A DNA stretch of 64,000 nucleotides from VFMC01 sp040398525 (GCA_040398525.1 JBBATY010000001.1:62001-126000), one strand, 5' to 3'. Counted from the first letter of the stretch, positions 8,419 through 18,389 are shown. Notes: generated by a model from the sequence alone, not told the origin. Numbers and translations: made by a program.

Positions 8419-9597
8419 CTACCGGTACCGGCGCATGTGCACGCTCTGGACCAGGCCCAACATCGCGAAGAACGTCACCAATCCGGAGCCGCCGTACGAG
8501 ATGAACGGCAGGGGCAGGCCGGTGACAGGCATGACGCCCAGCGTCATCGCGACGTTCTGGAAGACCTGCCAGAGAATCATGGTGAACACGCCTGCGCACA
8601 GGTAGGTGCCGACCAAGTCGCGCGAGAGGTGGGCGATACGCCACACCCGCAGGAGGAGCACGGCGAACAGACTCAGCAGGAGCGCACAGCCGATCAGGCC
8701 GAACTGCTCCCCCACGGCCGAGAACGGGAAGTCGGCCCATTGGACGGGCACGTCGTTGCGCGCATTGGTGATCGGCCCCTGCAGCCATCCCTTGCCGGTG
8801 ATTCCGCCGGTCGCGATCGCCCGAACGGCGTTGCGCGGCTGGTAGATGAGGTCCTGGAGCACGGGGTCGTCGGTGTTCGGGTCGAAGAACACGCGGATCC
8901 GGCCGATCTGGTAGCTGCTGATGATCCCGCTCACGAGCGCTGCCCCGACAGTCATCACCGACAACACCGTGATGAGGGCGATGTAGCGCACCTTGGCCCC
9001 CGCCACCAGCAGCACGCCCATCGCCATGGCGACCAGCACCGACGCCGAGCCGAGATCGGGTTGGATGATGATCAGGCCGACCGGGATACCGACCATCACG
9101 AGCCCGCCCAGGAATCGGGGGTACGACACTTCGTCGCTTCGTTCCTCGGCCAGGTAGCTCGCCAGCGCCAAGGTGACCGTGAACTTGGCGAACTCGGCAG
9201 GCTGCAGGTTCAGCGGTCCGAGGTCGAAGCTCAACCTGGCGCCACCGCTCACGGTGCCGACCAAGATGACGAGCACGAGCAGCATGATGGTGACGCCGTA
9301 GAAGAACCGCGCTCGCTCGCGCCACGTCTCGTAGTCGACGGCCATCACCACGACCATCACGACCAGCGCGGCGATCAGGAACACCACCTGCCTGGTGGCG
9401 TACACGAACGGATCGACCTGTTTGGTGCGCGACGCCGAGTAGATGACGAAGCAGCCCACGACGGCCAGGGTCATCTGCACCGCCATCAACACCCAGTCGA
9501 TGTTGCGGCTCGGATCGCTCGGGCTCGACCGGATGTTGCCGAGACCCGAGTCGGGCTTGCGATGGCGGACGAGGACAGCCACGCCGGAGCTACTCAC
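8419..9597 (-). CDS. rodA: SEDS-family peptidoglycan glycosyltransferase RodA
   Basis: Integral-membrane glycosyltransferase of the elongasome that polymerises lipid II with the class B PBP, 392 aa. There are about ten hydrophobic segments from IDWVLMAVQMTLAVVGCFVIY onward. The family block LNLQPAEFAKFTV is present, as are IIIQPDLGSASVL and the C-terminal LPFISYGGSGLVT. Its start overlaps the end of mrdA by 8 nt, as expected for translational coupling of the RodA-PBP2 pair. Confidence 0.95.
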   Translation of the reverse strand: MSSSGVAVLVRHRKPDSGLGNIRSSPSDPSRNIDWVLMAVQMTLAVVGCFVIYSASRTKQVDPFVYATRQVVFLIAALVVMVVVMAVDYETWRERARFFYGVTIMLLVLVILVGTVSGGARLSFDLGPLNLQPAEFAKFTVTLALASYLAEERSDEVSYPRFLGGLVMVGIPVGLIIIQPDLGSASVLVAMAMGVLLVAGAKVRYIALITVLSVMTVGAALVSGIISSYQIGRIRVFFDPNTDDPVLQDLIYQPRNAVRAIATGGITGKGWLQGPITNARNDVPVQWADFPFSAVGEQFGLIGCALLLSLFAVLLLRVWRIAHLSRDLVGTYLCAGVFTMILWQVFQNVAMTLGVMPVTGLPLPFISYGGSGLVTFFAMLGLVQSVHMRRYR

Positions 9598-11854
9598 GCA
9601 CCGAGCCGTCGTACCCGCCCAGGCAGTCGTCGTCCGCCAACACCATCTGTTCGGCGGCGACCCTCGAGGTCAGGTCGAGCGGATCGGACGGCCTGACCGG
9701 GTCGGGCACCTGCCGGACGGCGAGCGCCTCGAAGATGCACTTCACCACCGGCGCCGCAGCCTTCGAGCCGTAGCCGCTCTTCTCCAGATATGCGACCGCC
9801 GTGTAGGGACGGTCCTCGGAGAGGGTGAATCCTGCGAAGACCGACGAGTCGTTCCACGGGTACTGGCCAGCACCCTGAGCCGTACCGGTCTTGCCCGCGA
9901 TGGGCAAGGCATCGTGGGGGTAGTCCTTGAACAGGCTCTCGCCGGTGGTTGCCCGGTACCTGCGAATCGGCTCGGTGGGGTAGGTGACACCACACTTGGC
10001 GGTCTTGTACCCCGGGCAAATGACGCGGGTGAGGCCGCGGATGATCGGCTCGCGGAACTCCGGGGGCATGTCGAGCTGCCGGGTGATCGTCGGCCTGGAG
10101 AAGTCCTGCACGATCGTGCCCGCAGCAAGGTCGGCCATCGCGGGTGCACCGTCGGGGGTGAGCGGCGCATAGATCGCCTTCACGATGCGCGGCACCATGA
10201 CGAACCCGTTGTTGGCGATCGACGCGTAGGCGTTGGCGAGCTGCAGCGGAGTGCTGGCGAACAGACCCTGGCCAATCGACACCTGCACCAGGTCGCCGGT
10301 GACGAGGAACGGAACCTCGTCCTCACGCAATACGCCGGCGTCGACCAGTTGACGCTTGACGGCGTCATCGGGGATGCGGCCGTCCCATTCGAATGGCAAC
10401 TCGATGCCGGAGTCGGCGCCGAAGCCGAACAGCTCGAGGTCGCCCTTGAGCTCATCGCGTCGTCCCGGAAGGGTGTAGAACATTTCGCCCAGCCGGTAGT
10501 AGAACGCGTCCGAACTGACGGCGAGGGAGTCTTCGACGTTCACCGGGCCGTACTGGCTGGGCTTGCCGAACGGGTCGAGGGCGTTCTTGAACACGCAGCG
10601 GACCAACTTGCAGGTCGCTTCGTCGATCGATTGCAGCGTGTAGGTGCCCTGATCGAGGTAGGTGTCGTACGGGCCGATCAATTCGCTGTGCAGCGCCGAG
10701 AACGACATGAACGGCTTGATGGTCGAGCCGATGTTGTAGCGGCCCTGCACGGCCCGATTGACGAGGATCGACTGGTCGGGATCGTCGGTCTGCGGGAAGA
10801 GCTGATCGAACTTGTCCTTGCTGATGCCGGCGTTGAACCAGCGATTGTCGAACGTCGGGTAGCTCGCCATCGCAACGACATGGCCGCTCATGTGGTCGAG
10901 CACCACCACCGATCCGGCCGGCGCCTTGTACTGGATCCACTCCTGCTCGCCGAACTCCTTCGAGCTGGCGTAGACGCGCTTACCCTCGCGATCCTTGGGG
11001 TCGATCGGGTTGTGCGCTGCCAGGTCAGCGCATTGGCACTGCACCTTGTCGATCGGCAGGTCGCGGCGCTGGCGGAGCTTGGTCTGCAGCGCCTGCTCGG
11101 CGTACTGCTGGAGATCGAGGTCGATGCTCAGCTGGATGTCGAACCCTGCCACGGGCTCGACGTCCTCGAGCAGACGTACGGTGTTACCGGCAGCATCGAT
11201 CTCCCACACCTGCTTGCCCCAGGTGCCATGCAGCTCGCGCTCCATGCTCATCTCGACGCCGAACGCTCCGACGCGCTCGTTGCGGTTGTACCCGAGCGCC
11301 AGGTACTCGTCGATGTTGTCGGCGTTCAACGCCCCCATGTAGCCCACGACGTGGCTCGCCAGCGGCGCGTACGGGTAGACCCGACGCCACGTCTCGGTGA
11401 TGCCGATTCCCGGGTAGTCCTCGCGGCGCTCGAGGAGGAACTGCACCGTCTCCTCGTCGACATCCTCGACGAGGGGCATCGGCAGCAGAGGGTCGTAGAG
11501 GTTGACACCGGTCTCGTACCGCGCCTCGAGCTCCTCGGGAGGCAGTGCGAGGGGTCCCGACAGCCGCTCGAACAGCGCGGCGCGGGTCTTCGGGCGGTTG
11601 CGGACCACCGACCAGTCGACGGTGACGGTGAGGACCAGCTGGTTGTCGGCGAGCACCCGCCCGTCGGCATCGAAGATCCGCCCGCGTTCGGGCGGGATGT
11701 ACACCACCCGCTGCTTGGCGATGTCGACCTGCTCCTGGTACTCGAGCGCCTGCACGCTCTGGAGGAACCACAGCCGCGTGCCGACCGCACTGACCAGGAG
11801 CACGGCGACGAGCGCGAGCACGCCGAGGCGAGCGCTCCGTCGATCTCCTGCCAT
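9590..11854 (-). CDS. mrdA: Penicillin-binding protein 2 (elongasome transpeptidase)
   Basis: Class B PBP, 754 aa, cross-linking peptidoglycan with RodA. It has a short cytoplasmic N terminus, one membrane helix (about 10-30, LGVLALVAVLLVSAVGTRLWF), a PBP dimerisation region and a transpeptidase domain. The catalytic serine is in GSTIKPF (SxxK), the second motif is SSD in place of the commoner SxN, and the third is KTGTAQ. There is a long C-terminal region after KTG. It is encoded downstream of mreD and overlaps rodA. Confidence 0.95.
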   Translation of the reverse strand: MAGDRRSARLGVLALVAVLLVSAVGTRLWFLQSVQALEYQEQVDIAKQRVVYIPPERGRIFDADGRVLADNQLVLTVTVDWSVVRNRPKTRAALFERLSGPLALPPEELEARYETGVNLYDPLLPMPLVEDVDEETVQFLLERREDYPGIGITETWRRVYPYAPLASHVVGYMGALNADNIDEYLALGYNRNERVGAFGVEMSMERELHGTWGKQVWEIDAAGNTVRLLEDVEPVAGFDIQLSIDLDLQQYAEQALQTKLRQRRDLPIDKVQCQCADLAAHNPIDPKDREGKRVYASSKEFGEQEWIQYKAPAGSVVVLDHMSGHVVAMASYPTFDNRWFNAGISKDKFDQLFPQTDDPDQSILVNRAVQGRYNIGSTIKPFMSFSALHSELIGPYDTYLDQGTYTLQSIDEATCKLVRCVFKNALDPFGKPSQYGPVNVEDSLAVSSDAFYYRLGEMFYTLPGRRDELKGDLELFGFGADSGIELPFEWDGRIPDDAVKRQLVDAGVLREDEVPFLVTGDLVQVSIGQGLFASTPLQLANAYASIANNGFVMVPRIVKAIYAPLTPDGAPAMADLAAGTIVQDFSRPTITRQLDMPPEFREPIIRGLTRVICPGYKTAKCGVTYPTEPIRRYRATTGESLFKDYPHDALPIAGKTGTAQGAGQYPWNDSSVFAGFTLSEDRPYTAVAYLEKSGYGSKAAAPVVKCIFEALAVRQVPDPVRPSDPLDLTSRVAAEQMVLADDDCLGGYDGSVRE

Positions 11855-11921
11855 ACCTACATTCTGGCCGACCGGGCCCTGGAAACGGGCGCGGCGTGCA
11901 CCATCGGCGACGATCGGCCGC

Positions 11922-12446
11922 TCAGTCCAGCATCGCCTTCCAACGAGGCGACTTGACCCGCATGCACCACCGTCCCACGGGTACCAGCAGCGGTGCGACG
12001 ATCAGGGTGAACACGAACGCGACTGGGACGACGGTGAACAGCCGGCTGTCGAACCAACCATCGCTCCCGATCAGCGTGCGGGCAATCGGTTGGGCGAACT
12101 CACCGACAGCCGCGCCGAGCGCGGCGAAGAGCGAGGCCAGCCACCACGGCGGGACAGGTGTGAGCACCAACAGATAGCCCGCCACGAAGGCGGCGAGGGC
12201 GAAGACCAGTGCGGTGAGCCCGAGCGGCGTACCTGCGGCAAGGTCGTACATCAGCCCGACGGTGAACCCGGCGAGCGCTCCGCGCTCACTGCCGCACCCT
12301 GCGCCGATCGATGCCGCGAAGGCCAGGGCGAGTGGCATCACCACCCCGCGAAAAGTCGCCTCGCTCAGGATTGTGCGCTGCAGAGCGAGCACGACGAACA
12401 CAACGGGGGTGAGGCGGAGCAGCGGTCCGGTGATGAAGGCCCGCAT
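11922..12446 (-). CDS. mreD: Rod-shape determining protein MreD
   Basis: Small polytopic membrane protein of the elongasome, 174 aa, with about five hydrophobic segments and almost no soluble part. It is identified mainly by position between mreC and mrdA and by MreD-like features (GLMYDLAAGTPLGLTALVF). It starts 6 nt after the mreC stop. Confidence 0.88.
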   Translation of the reverse strand: MRAFITGPLLRLTPVVFVVLALQRTILSEATFRGVVMPLALAFAASIGAGCGSERGALAGFTVGLMYDLAAGTPLGLTALVFALAAFVAGYLLVLTPVPPWWLASLFAALGAAVGEFAQPIARTLIGSDGWFDSRLFTVVPVAFVFTLIVAPLLVPVGRWCMRVKSPRWKAMLD

Positions 12447-12452
12447 GTCGGC

Positions 12453-13577
12453 TCAGCCGGCACCCGTGTTCGGCACATAGAGCAGCACGACCAGGAAGTT
12501 CAGCTTCGACAGATCGCCCGCTCCGATCTCGACCTCGATGATCGGCACCCTCGATCCGCTCTGTTTGGCCACCCTGCTCACGGTGCCGATGGGGATGCCC
12601 GGAGGCGCGAGAGACTGCAGGCCCCCGGCGGTCTCGACCGTCGAGCCGACTGCGATCCGCCCGGTCGTCGCCGAGTCGTCGACGAACCGCAGCAGCAGGG
12701 GCCGGCCGGAGCCCTGGCCGACCACCGTGCCGGTCTCGCGCTGCACCTCCACCGGAGGTGGCGGCACCGTGGTGCCTCCGCCCAGCGCTGGGGCCAGCGT
12801 GGTCGTGGTGGTCGTAGTGAGCGGAACAGGGCCCAGCGGATCGTTCAGCACGATCAGCGGAGTGGTAGTCGTGGTCGTGGTGGCGGCGACCGTCGTGGTG
12901 GTCGAGGTCGACGTGGTCGTGGTCGACGTCGTCGTCGATCCTGGGTCGGTTGCGCCGGGTGCCAGCGTCGTCGACGACGTGGTCGACGTCGTGGTGGTGG
13001 ACTCGTCCGTCTCGTCGAGCGGGGTGAGCACTTTGGCCCGCATGCTGAAGTCCGGGTCGACGACGAGCTGCACGATGGCCGAGTTGGGGAACACGCGAGT
13101 GACCTTGCCCACGAGCCCAGCACCATTCACGACCGGCATCCCGACGGCGATACCGTCGATGCCACCCTTGTCGATCTCGACGGTGTTCTGGAAGTTGCCC
13201 GGCGAGTTGCCCTGCACCTGAACGGTGACACTGGGAAACCCTCCGGTGCCGACGAGTCGGTTGAGCGCGAGCAACTCCTGATACTCGTAGATGGCGGCCT
13301 TGGCCTCGATGAAGGCACCCCGTTGGGCCTCGATCTCGGCTCGCAGGAGCGCATTCTCACGCTCGAGGTCGCGGTAGTCGAACACACCTCGCCAGGCCGT
13401 CAGCACGGGGCGAGTGACCGTGCGAGCCGCCGCGTCGAATGGCTCGATCAGCAGGTGGAACAGGCTCCGCGTGCGATCGATCACCGCGGTCCCGCGCTGA
13501 TCGAGGGTGATCAGCAGGATCGAGGTGAGCGCCAAGATGGCAATGACCCGCTTGCGGCCCATCGAGTAGGCGGCCAT
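12453..13577 (-). CDS. mreC: Rod-shape determining protein MreC with Thr-rich insertion
   Basis: Periplasm-facing elongasome scaffold that activates PBP2/RodA, 374 aa. One N-terminal membrane helix (VIAILALTSILLITL) is followed by a coiled coil (ENALLRAEIEAQRG) and the beta-rich MreC core (GMPVVNGAGLVGKVTRV, then SRVPIIEVEIG near the end). The core is split by about 85 residues of Thr/Ser-rich low complexity (about 190-275), a potential O-glycosylation or spacer segment. Spacing to mreB (12 nt) and mreD (6 nt) indicates one operon. Confidence 0.93.
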   Translation of the reverse strand: MAAYSMGRKRVIAILALTSILLITLDQRGTAVIDRTRSLFHLLIEPFDAAARTVTRPVLTAWRGVFDYRDLERENALLRAEIEAQRGAFIEAKAAIYEYQELLALNRLVGTGGFPSVTVQVQGNSPGNFQNTVEIDKGGIDGIAVGMPVVNGAGLVGKVTRVFPNSAIVQLVVDPDFSMRAKVLTPLDETDESTTTTSTTSSTTLAPGATDPGSTTTSTTTTSTSTTTTVAATTTTTTTPLIVLNDPLGPVPLTTTTTTTLAPALGGGTTVPPPPVEVQRETGTVVGQGSGRPLLLRFVDDSATTGRIAVGSTVETAGGLQSLAPPGIPIGTVSRVAKQSGSRVPIIEVEIGAGDLSKLNFLVVLLYVPNTGAG

Positions 13578-13589
13578 GGACCCTGCCGA

Positions 13590-14624
13590 CTACTCGTCGC
13601 CGCCGAGCGACATCAGTCCCCGCATCGCGTCGATGTTCTCGAGTGCCCGACCCGAGCCGATCACGACGCTGAAGAGTGGTTCGTGGGCGATGTTGATGGG
13701 CATCCCGGTCTCGTGCGCGAGTCGCACGTCGAGGCCCGCGAGCAAGGCTCCGCCACCGGTGAGAGTGATGCCGCGCTCCATGATGTCGGCGGCGAGCTCG
13801 GGCGGCGTCTTGTCGAGCGTGGTCTTCACCGCGTCGACGATGTCGGCGACCGGTTCGGCAAGCGCTTCGCGCACCTGCTCGGTGGTGACGGCGACGGTGC
13901 GCGGCAAGCCGCTGATCATGTCGCGGCCACGCACGTCGGCGGTCAGCTCGTTGTCGAGCGGCCACGCCGAGCCCATGTGCACCTTGACCTCCTCGGCCGT
14001 GCGATCACCGATCGCGAGCGAGAACTCCTTCTTGAGGTACTGCACCACCGCGTCGTCGAGCTCGTCGCCGGCGACGCGCACCGACTGGGCGGTGACGATT
14101 CCGCCGAGTGAGATCACCGCCACCTCGGTGGTGCCGCCGCCGATGTCGACGACCATGTTCCCGCTGGGCTCGTGCACGGGGAGATCGGCACCGATGGCGG
14201 CAGCCATGGGCTCTTCGATGATGTGCACCGGCTTGCGCGCACCTGCGTACTCAGCCGCATCCTGAACGGCACGCTGCTCGACGCCGGTGATGCCAGAAGG
14301 CACGCAGATCACCATCCGCGGCTTGTTCCAGCGGCTCGCGTGGACCTTCTGGATGAAGAAGCGCAGCATCTTCTCGCACACCTCGAAGTCGGCGATCACG
14401 CCATCTTTGAGGGGTCGGATGGTCTTGATCCGGCCGGGGGTGCGCCCCATCATCCGCTTGGCCTCGATGCCAACGGCGACTGGCCGGCCATCGGTGATGT
14501 CGATGGCGACGACCGAGGGCTCGTTGAGCACGACGCCCTGACCACGGGCGTAGATGAGGGTGTTGGCTGTGCCGAGGTCGATGGCGAGGTCGCGACCGAT
14601 CGACAGTGGATTGCCTCTCGCCAC
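13590..14624 (-). CDS. mreB: Actin-like cell-shape protein MreB
   Basis: Actin-fold ATPase forming membrane-associated filaments that position the elongasome, 344 aa. Phosphate-1 motif IDLGTANTLIY, phosphate-2 VVDIGGGTTEVAVISLGG and adenosine motif TGGGALLAGLD are intact. The frame is open upstream, but the GTG at 14624 (VARGNPLSIG) has a near-perfect AAGGAGG site 8 nt before it and fixes the start. First gene of the mreBCD-mrdA-rodA run. Confidence 0.96.
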   Translation of the reverse strand: MARGNPLSIGRDLAIDLGTANTLIYARGQGVVLNEPSVVAIDITDGRPVAVGIEAKRMMGRTPGRIKTIRPLKDGVIADFEVCEKMLRFFIQKVHASRWNKPRMVICVPSGITGVEQRAVQDAAEYAGARKPVHIIEEPMAAAIGADLPVHEPSGNMVVDIGGGTTEVAVISLGGIVTAQSVRVAGDELDDAVVQYLKKEFSLAIGDRTAEEVKVHMGSAWPLDNELTADVRGRDMISGLPRTVAVTTEQVREALAEPVADIVDAVKTTLDKTPPELAADIMERGITLTGGGALLAGLDVRLAHETGMPINIAHEPLFSVVIGSGRALENIDAMRGLMSLGGDE

Positions 14625-14711
14625 GGCCCTCGACCTCCTTCGCGTCCGGCTCGGCACCGACTGGGCAGGTCGCCCAGGTACGAAGGTCGAGTCTACCCGG
14701 CGCCCTCTGTC

Positions 14712-15122
14712 TCAGAGGTTCGGGAAGAAGATCCCGAGCTCGCGCTCGGCCGAGGCCAGCGAGTCGCTGCCGTGCACCAGGTTCTCGGTGAAGAGAATGC
14801 CCAGATCGCCTCGGATCGTGCCCGGGGCGGCGTTGCGCGGGTTGGTCGCACCCATCATCGTGCGCACGACCTCCCAGGTGTTCTCCGGCCCCTCGAGTGC
14901 GAGCGCCACCACCGGTCCGCGGCTCATGAACTCGACGAGGTCGGCGTAGAACCCCTTGCCGACGTGCTCTTCGTAGTGGCGCGACAGCGTGTCGGCGTCG
15001 AGTTGGCGCAGGTCCATCGCCACGATCTTGAGGTTCTTTGACTCGAAGCGGCGCAGGATCTCACCGACGAGCGAACGCTCGACGGCATCGGGCTTGAGGA
15101 GGACGAGGGTGCGGTCAGCCAT
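14712..15122 (-). CDS. ndk: Nucleoside diphosphate kinase
   Basis: Balances NTP and dNTP pools by phosphotransfer through a phosphohistidine, 136 aa, a normal length. The active-site histidine lies in ENLVHGSDS and the nucleotide loop is GATNPRNAAPGTIRGD. MADRTLVLLKPD is the conserved start; upstream frame extension is not supported. It lies between folC and mreB. Confidence 0.97.
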   Translation of the reverse strand: MADRTLVLLKPDAVERSLVGEILRRFESKNLKIVAMDLRQLDADTLSRHYEEHVGKGFYADLVEFMSRGPVVALALEGPENTWEVVRTMMGATNPRNAAPGTIRGDLGILFTENLVHGSDSLASAERELGIFFPNL

Positions 15123-15153
15123 GGCCGAGGATGCTACCGGGGAGGCTCCGCGA

Positions 15154-16449
15154 TCAGGGAATGAGCCGACGCATCGCCGGCCTGGCGCCACCCACGACGT
15201 AGAGCGAGCCGGTGATGAGGATCGCGTCCTCGGCTGCGGCTCCGACGAGCACCCGCTCGCACGCTTCGTCGATGGTGGAGCACTGGATCACCTCATCGCA
15301 CCCCATGGCCAGGGCCGCGCGGGTGAGGTCGGCAGCCGGTACTCCACGGGGCGACGGGGCGGTACAGGTGTACACCGCATCGAACTCGTCGGCACGCAGC
15401 GCCGACAGCATCTCGTCGAGGTCGCGTCCACGTAGACAGCCCACGACGAGCAGACGCCGCCCTTCGGGGGAGAAGTCGTCGAAGAACACCTGGGCAGCCG
15501 TATCGGCACCTGCGGGGTTGTGCGCGCCGTCGATGATGACGAGCGGTTGACGGCCCATCACCTCGAACCGGCCAGGCATCGTCACCGAGGCGAACCCCTC
15601 GCGCACCAACTCGTCGTTCACGGGTGCGGCGAAGAACGCCTCCACCGCCATCAGGGCCACCGCCGCGTTCGTCGCCTGGTGCGCACCGTGCAGAGGGACG
15701 AACACCTCCGGATAGAGCGTCGTCGGGGTCCGGACGTCGACGAGGCGGCCACCGAGGGCGACCTGGTTCTCGACGACGTCGAAGTCCTCACCGCGCAGGA
15801 AGTGGGCGAGGCCACCCTCGCCTCGGAAGATCTCGACGAGCTCCGGATCGGTCTCGCCCACCACGACGGCGCTGCCCGACTTGATGATGCCGGCCTTCTC
15901 CCTCGCGATGTGCGCCGTCGTCGGCCCGGCGAACTCGGTGTGGTCGATGCCGATGTTGGTGATCACCGCAACCTGTGCGTTGCAGACGTTGGTTGCGTCC
16001 CAGCGCCCGAGCAGGCCGACCTCGACGACCGCCACATCGACGGCGACGTCGCCGAACCAGCGAAGCGCCGCAGCCGTGAGGATTTCGAAGTACGACGGCC
16101 GCACGCCGGCGAGCACCTCGAGGTCGGCGATGGCGGCGATCTGCTCGGCGAAGTCGTCGTCGCTGATCGGCTCGCCGTTGCGAGCGATGCGTTCGTTCAG
16201 CACCTCGAGATGTGGGCTGGTGTAGGTCCCCACCGTGAGGCCGTGGGCCATCAGCAGACGAGTGATCATCTGCGTGGTCGAGCCCTTGCCGTTCGTGCCA
16301 GTGACGTGGATCACCGGGTAGCTGAGCTGCGGGTCGCCCATGGTGGCCATCAGCCGGGCGATCCGGTCGATCGTGGGCGACTCGATCCGCCCCGTGGTGT
16401 CGTAGCTGGCGTGCTCGTCGAGGTACGCCAGCGCTTCCTCGTAGCGCAT
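15154..16449 (-). CDS. folC: Bifunctional dihydrofolate/folylpolyglutamate synthase
   Basis: Mur-ligase-type enzyme adding glutamate to dihydropteroate and to folates, 431 aa. The ATP loop is VTGTNGKGSTTQM, the Mur central motif is NIGIDHTEF, and the C-terminal domain has IIDGAHNPAGA. The N-terminal YLDEHASYDTTGRIESPTIDRI is FolC-like. Its ATG shares a base with the clpX stop (TGATG), so it is probably translated from the clp transcript. Confidence 0.95.
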   Translation of the reverse strand: MRYEEALAYLDEHASYDTTGRIESPTIDRIARLMATMGDPQLSYPVIHVTGTNGKGSTTQMITRLLMAHGLTVGTYTSPHLEVLNERIARNGEPISDDDFAEQIAAIADLEVLAGVRPSYFEILTAAALRWFGDVAVDVAVVEVGLLGRWDATNVCNAQVAVITNIGIDHTEFAGPTTAHIAREKAGIIKSGSAVVVGETDPELVEIFRGEGGLAHFLRGEDFDVVENQVALGGRLVDVRTPTTLYPEVFVPLHGAHQATNAAVALMAVEAFFAAPVNDELVREGFASVTMPGRFEVMGRQPLVIIDGAHNPAGADTAAQVFFDDFSPEGRRLLVVGCLRGRDLDEMLSALRADEFDAVYTCTAPSPRGVPAADLTRAALAMGCDEVIQCSTIDEACERVLVGAAAEDAILITGSLYVVGGARPAMRRLIP

Positions 16450-17726
16450 CAGGACGCGGCGCGACGCTGCCGACGAGCTGGCTCGCGAGGCACCAGGGTG
16501 GGGTTCACCTTGGTCCGCACGGTCTCGACGTCGATCACCACTCGGCCGATGTCGGTCCGGCCGGGGAGCTGATACATGGTGTCGAGCAGCACTTCTTCGA
16601 GGATCGCCCGCAACCCACGAGCACCGGTCGAGCGGAGCAGGGCCTGATCGGCAATGGCCTCGAGCGCCGGGGTGGTGAACTCGAGCTCGACATCTTCGAA
16701 CTCGAAGATCTTCTGGTACTGACGCACCAGGGAGTTCTTCGGCTCGATGAGGATCTTCGTCAGCGCCTCGCGGTCGAGGCTGCGCACAGCGCCGATCATC
16801 GGGAGGCGCCCGATGAACTCCGGGATCATGCCGAACTTGAGCAGGTCCTCCGGCAGGACCTGAGCGAACAGCTCGCCAGGGTCCTTGTCGGCCTTGGAGC
16901 GGACGGTTCCGTGGAACCCGACACCCTTCTGGCCGACGCGGTTCTCGATGATCGAGTCGAGGCCGGCGAAGGCGCCTCCACAGATGAACAGGATGTTCGT
17001 GGTGTCGATCTGGATGAATTCCTGGTGGGGGTGCTTGCGCCCCCCTTGCGGGGGCACCGACGCCTGCGTGCCTTCGAGGATCTTGAGCAGTGCCTGCTGG
17101 ACACCCTCGCCGCTCACATCACGGGTGATCGACGGGTTCTCGCTCTTGCGCGCAACCTTGTCGATCTCGTCGATGTAGATGATGCCGGTCTCGGCCTTCT
17201 TCACGTCGAAGTCGGCGGCCTGGATCAACTTGAGGAGGATGTTCTCGACATCCTCGCCCACGTAACCAGCCTCGGTGAGCGCCGTCGCATCGGCGACGGC
17301 GAAGGGCACGTTCAACAGGCGGGCGAGTGTCTGGGCGAGATGGGTCTTGCCGCATCCCGTCGGACCGAGCAACAAGATGTTGCTCTTCGCGAGCTCGACG
17401 TCGTCGCGTCGGCCCACACCCGCGGTCTGCTGGTACTGGATGCGGCGATAGTGGTTGTAGACCGCCACGGCGAGGATCTTCTTGGCCTCGTCCTGGCCGA
17501 CGACGTAATCGTCGAGGAAGCGGCGGACCTCAATGGGCGTGGGCAACTCGTCGAATCGAAGCTCGTTGCCCTCGGTGAGCTCCTCTTCGATGATCTCATT
17601 GCAGAGATCGATGCACTCGTCGCAGATGTAGACACCGGGGCCGGCGATGAGCTTCTTGACCTGCTTCTGGCTCTTGCCACAGAAACTGCACTTCAGCAGT
17701 TCCCCCGTGTCGCCGAACTTCGCCAC
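16449..17726 (-). CDS. clpX: ATP-dependent Clp protease ATPase subunit ClpX
   Basis: AAA+ unfoldase that feeds substrates to ClpP, 425 aa. The N-terminal zinc-binding domain uses CSFCGKSQ and CDECIDLC; Walker A is LLGPTGCGKTH, Walker B IIYIDEIDK, and the pore-loop region is near the expected position. It follows clpP by 24 nt. Confidence 0.98.
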   Translation of the reverse strand: MAKFGDTGELLKCSFCGKSQKQVKKLIAGPGVYICDECIDLCNEIIEEELTEGNELRFDELPTPIEVRRFLDDYVVGQDEAKKILAVAVYNHYRRIQYQQTAGVGRRDDVELAKSNILLLGPTGCGKTHLAQTLARLLNVPFAVADATALTEAGYVGEDVENILLKLIQAADFDVKKAETGIIYIDEIDKVARKSENPSITRDVSGEGVQQALLKILEGTQASVPPQGGRKHPHQEFIQIDTTNILFICGGAFAGLDSIIENRVGQKGVGFHGTVRSKADKDPGELFAQVLPEDLLKFGMIPEFIGRLPMIGAVRSLDREALTKILIEPKNSLVRQYQKIFEFEDVELEFTTPALEAIADQALLRSTGARGLRAILEEVLLDTMYQLPGRTDIGRVVIDVETVRTKVNPTLVPREPARRQRRAAS

Positions 17727-17750
17727 CTGTGTCCCCTCGCCGCGAGCTCG

Positions 17751-18389
17751 TCAGCGGATCGGTCCGGAGCGATCGACCACCTGACGAGACGACAGTACTT
17801 CGTCGATGATGCCATATTCGATGGCCTCATTTGCTTCCATCACGAAGTCGCGGTCGGTGTCGGCGTGGATGCGCTCGATCGGCTGGCCGGTGTGGTGGGC
17901 CAAGATCTCCTCGAGGAGGTCGCGCATGCGCAGGATCTCCTTGGCCGCAATCTCCAGATCGGTGACCTGGCCGTAGCCAACCTGGCCATACGGCTGGTGC
18001 AGCAGCACCCGGCTGTGCGGCAGCGCCAGGCGCTTGCCCTTGGTGCCCGCAGCGAGCAGCACCGCTGCCGCCGAGGCTGCCTGGCCGAGGCAGATCGTCG
18101 CCACGTCGTTCTTGATGAACTGCATCGTGTCGTAGATGGCGAACAAGGCCGTGATGTCGCCACCGGGGCTGTTGATGTAGAGGTTGATGTCCTTGTCGGG
18201 GTTCTCCGACTCGAGGTGGATCAGCTGTGCGCAGATCACCGATGCGACGGTGTCGTCGATCGGGGTCTGGAGGAAGATGATGTTGTCCTTCAGCAGCCGG
18301 CTGTACAGGTCGTACGTGCGCTCGCCACGCGGCGTCTGCTCGACGACGTAGGGCATCGGGATGGCATTGCGGAACGATCGCTCAGTCAT
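17751..18389 (-). CDS. clpP: ATP-dependent Clp protease proteolytic subunit
   Basis: Serine protease of the ClpXP complex, 212 aa. The catalytic serine is in GQAASAAAVLL, the histidine in RVLLHQP and the aspartate downstream. MTERSFRNAIPMPYV is chosen over an upstream in-frame start because it gives a normal short propeptide. The ATG overlaps the end of tig by 8 nt. Only one clpP is in the window; many actinobacteria have two. Confidence 0.97.
   Translation of the reverse strand: MTERSFRNAIPMPYVVEQTPRGERTYDLYSRLLKDNIIFLQTPIDDTVASVICAQLIHLESENPDKDINLYINSPGGDITALFAIYDTMQFIKNDVATICLGQAASAAAVLLAAGTKGKRLALPHSRVLLHQPYGQVGYGQVTDLEIAAKEILRMRDLLEEILAHHTGQPIERIHADTDRDFVMEANEAIEYGIIDEVLSSRQVVDRSGPIR

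Noticed and set aside
12750..13010. Short repeats in DNA resembling a repeat array
   Set aside because: They encode the in-frame Thr-rich insertion of MreC; units are irregular and have no CRISPR spacer pattern.
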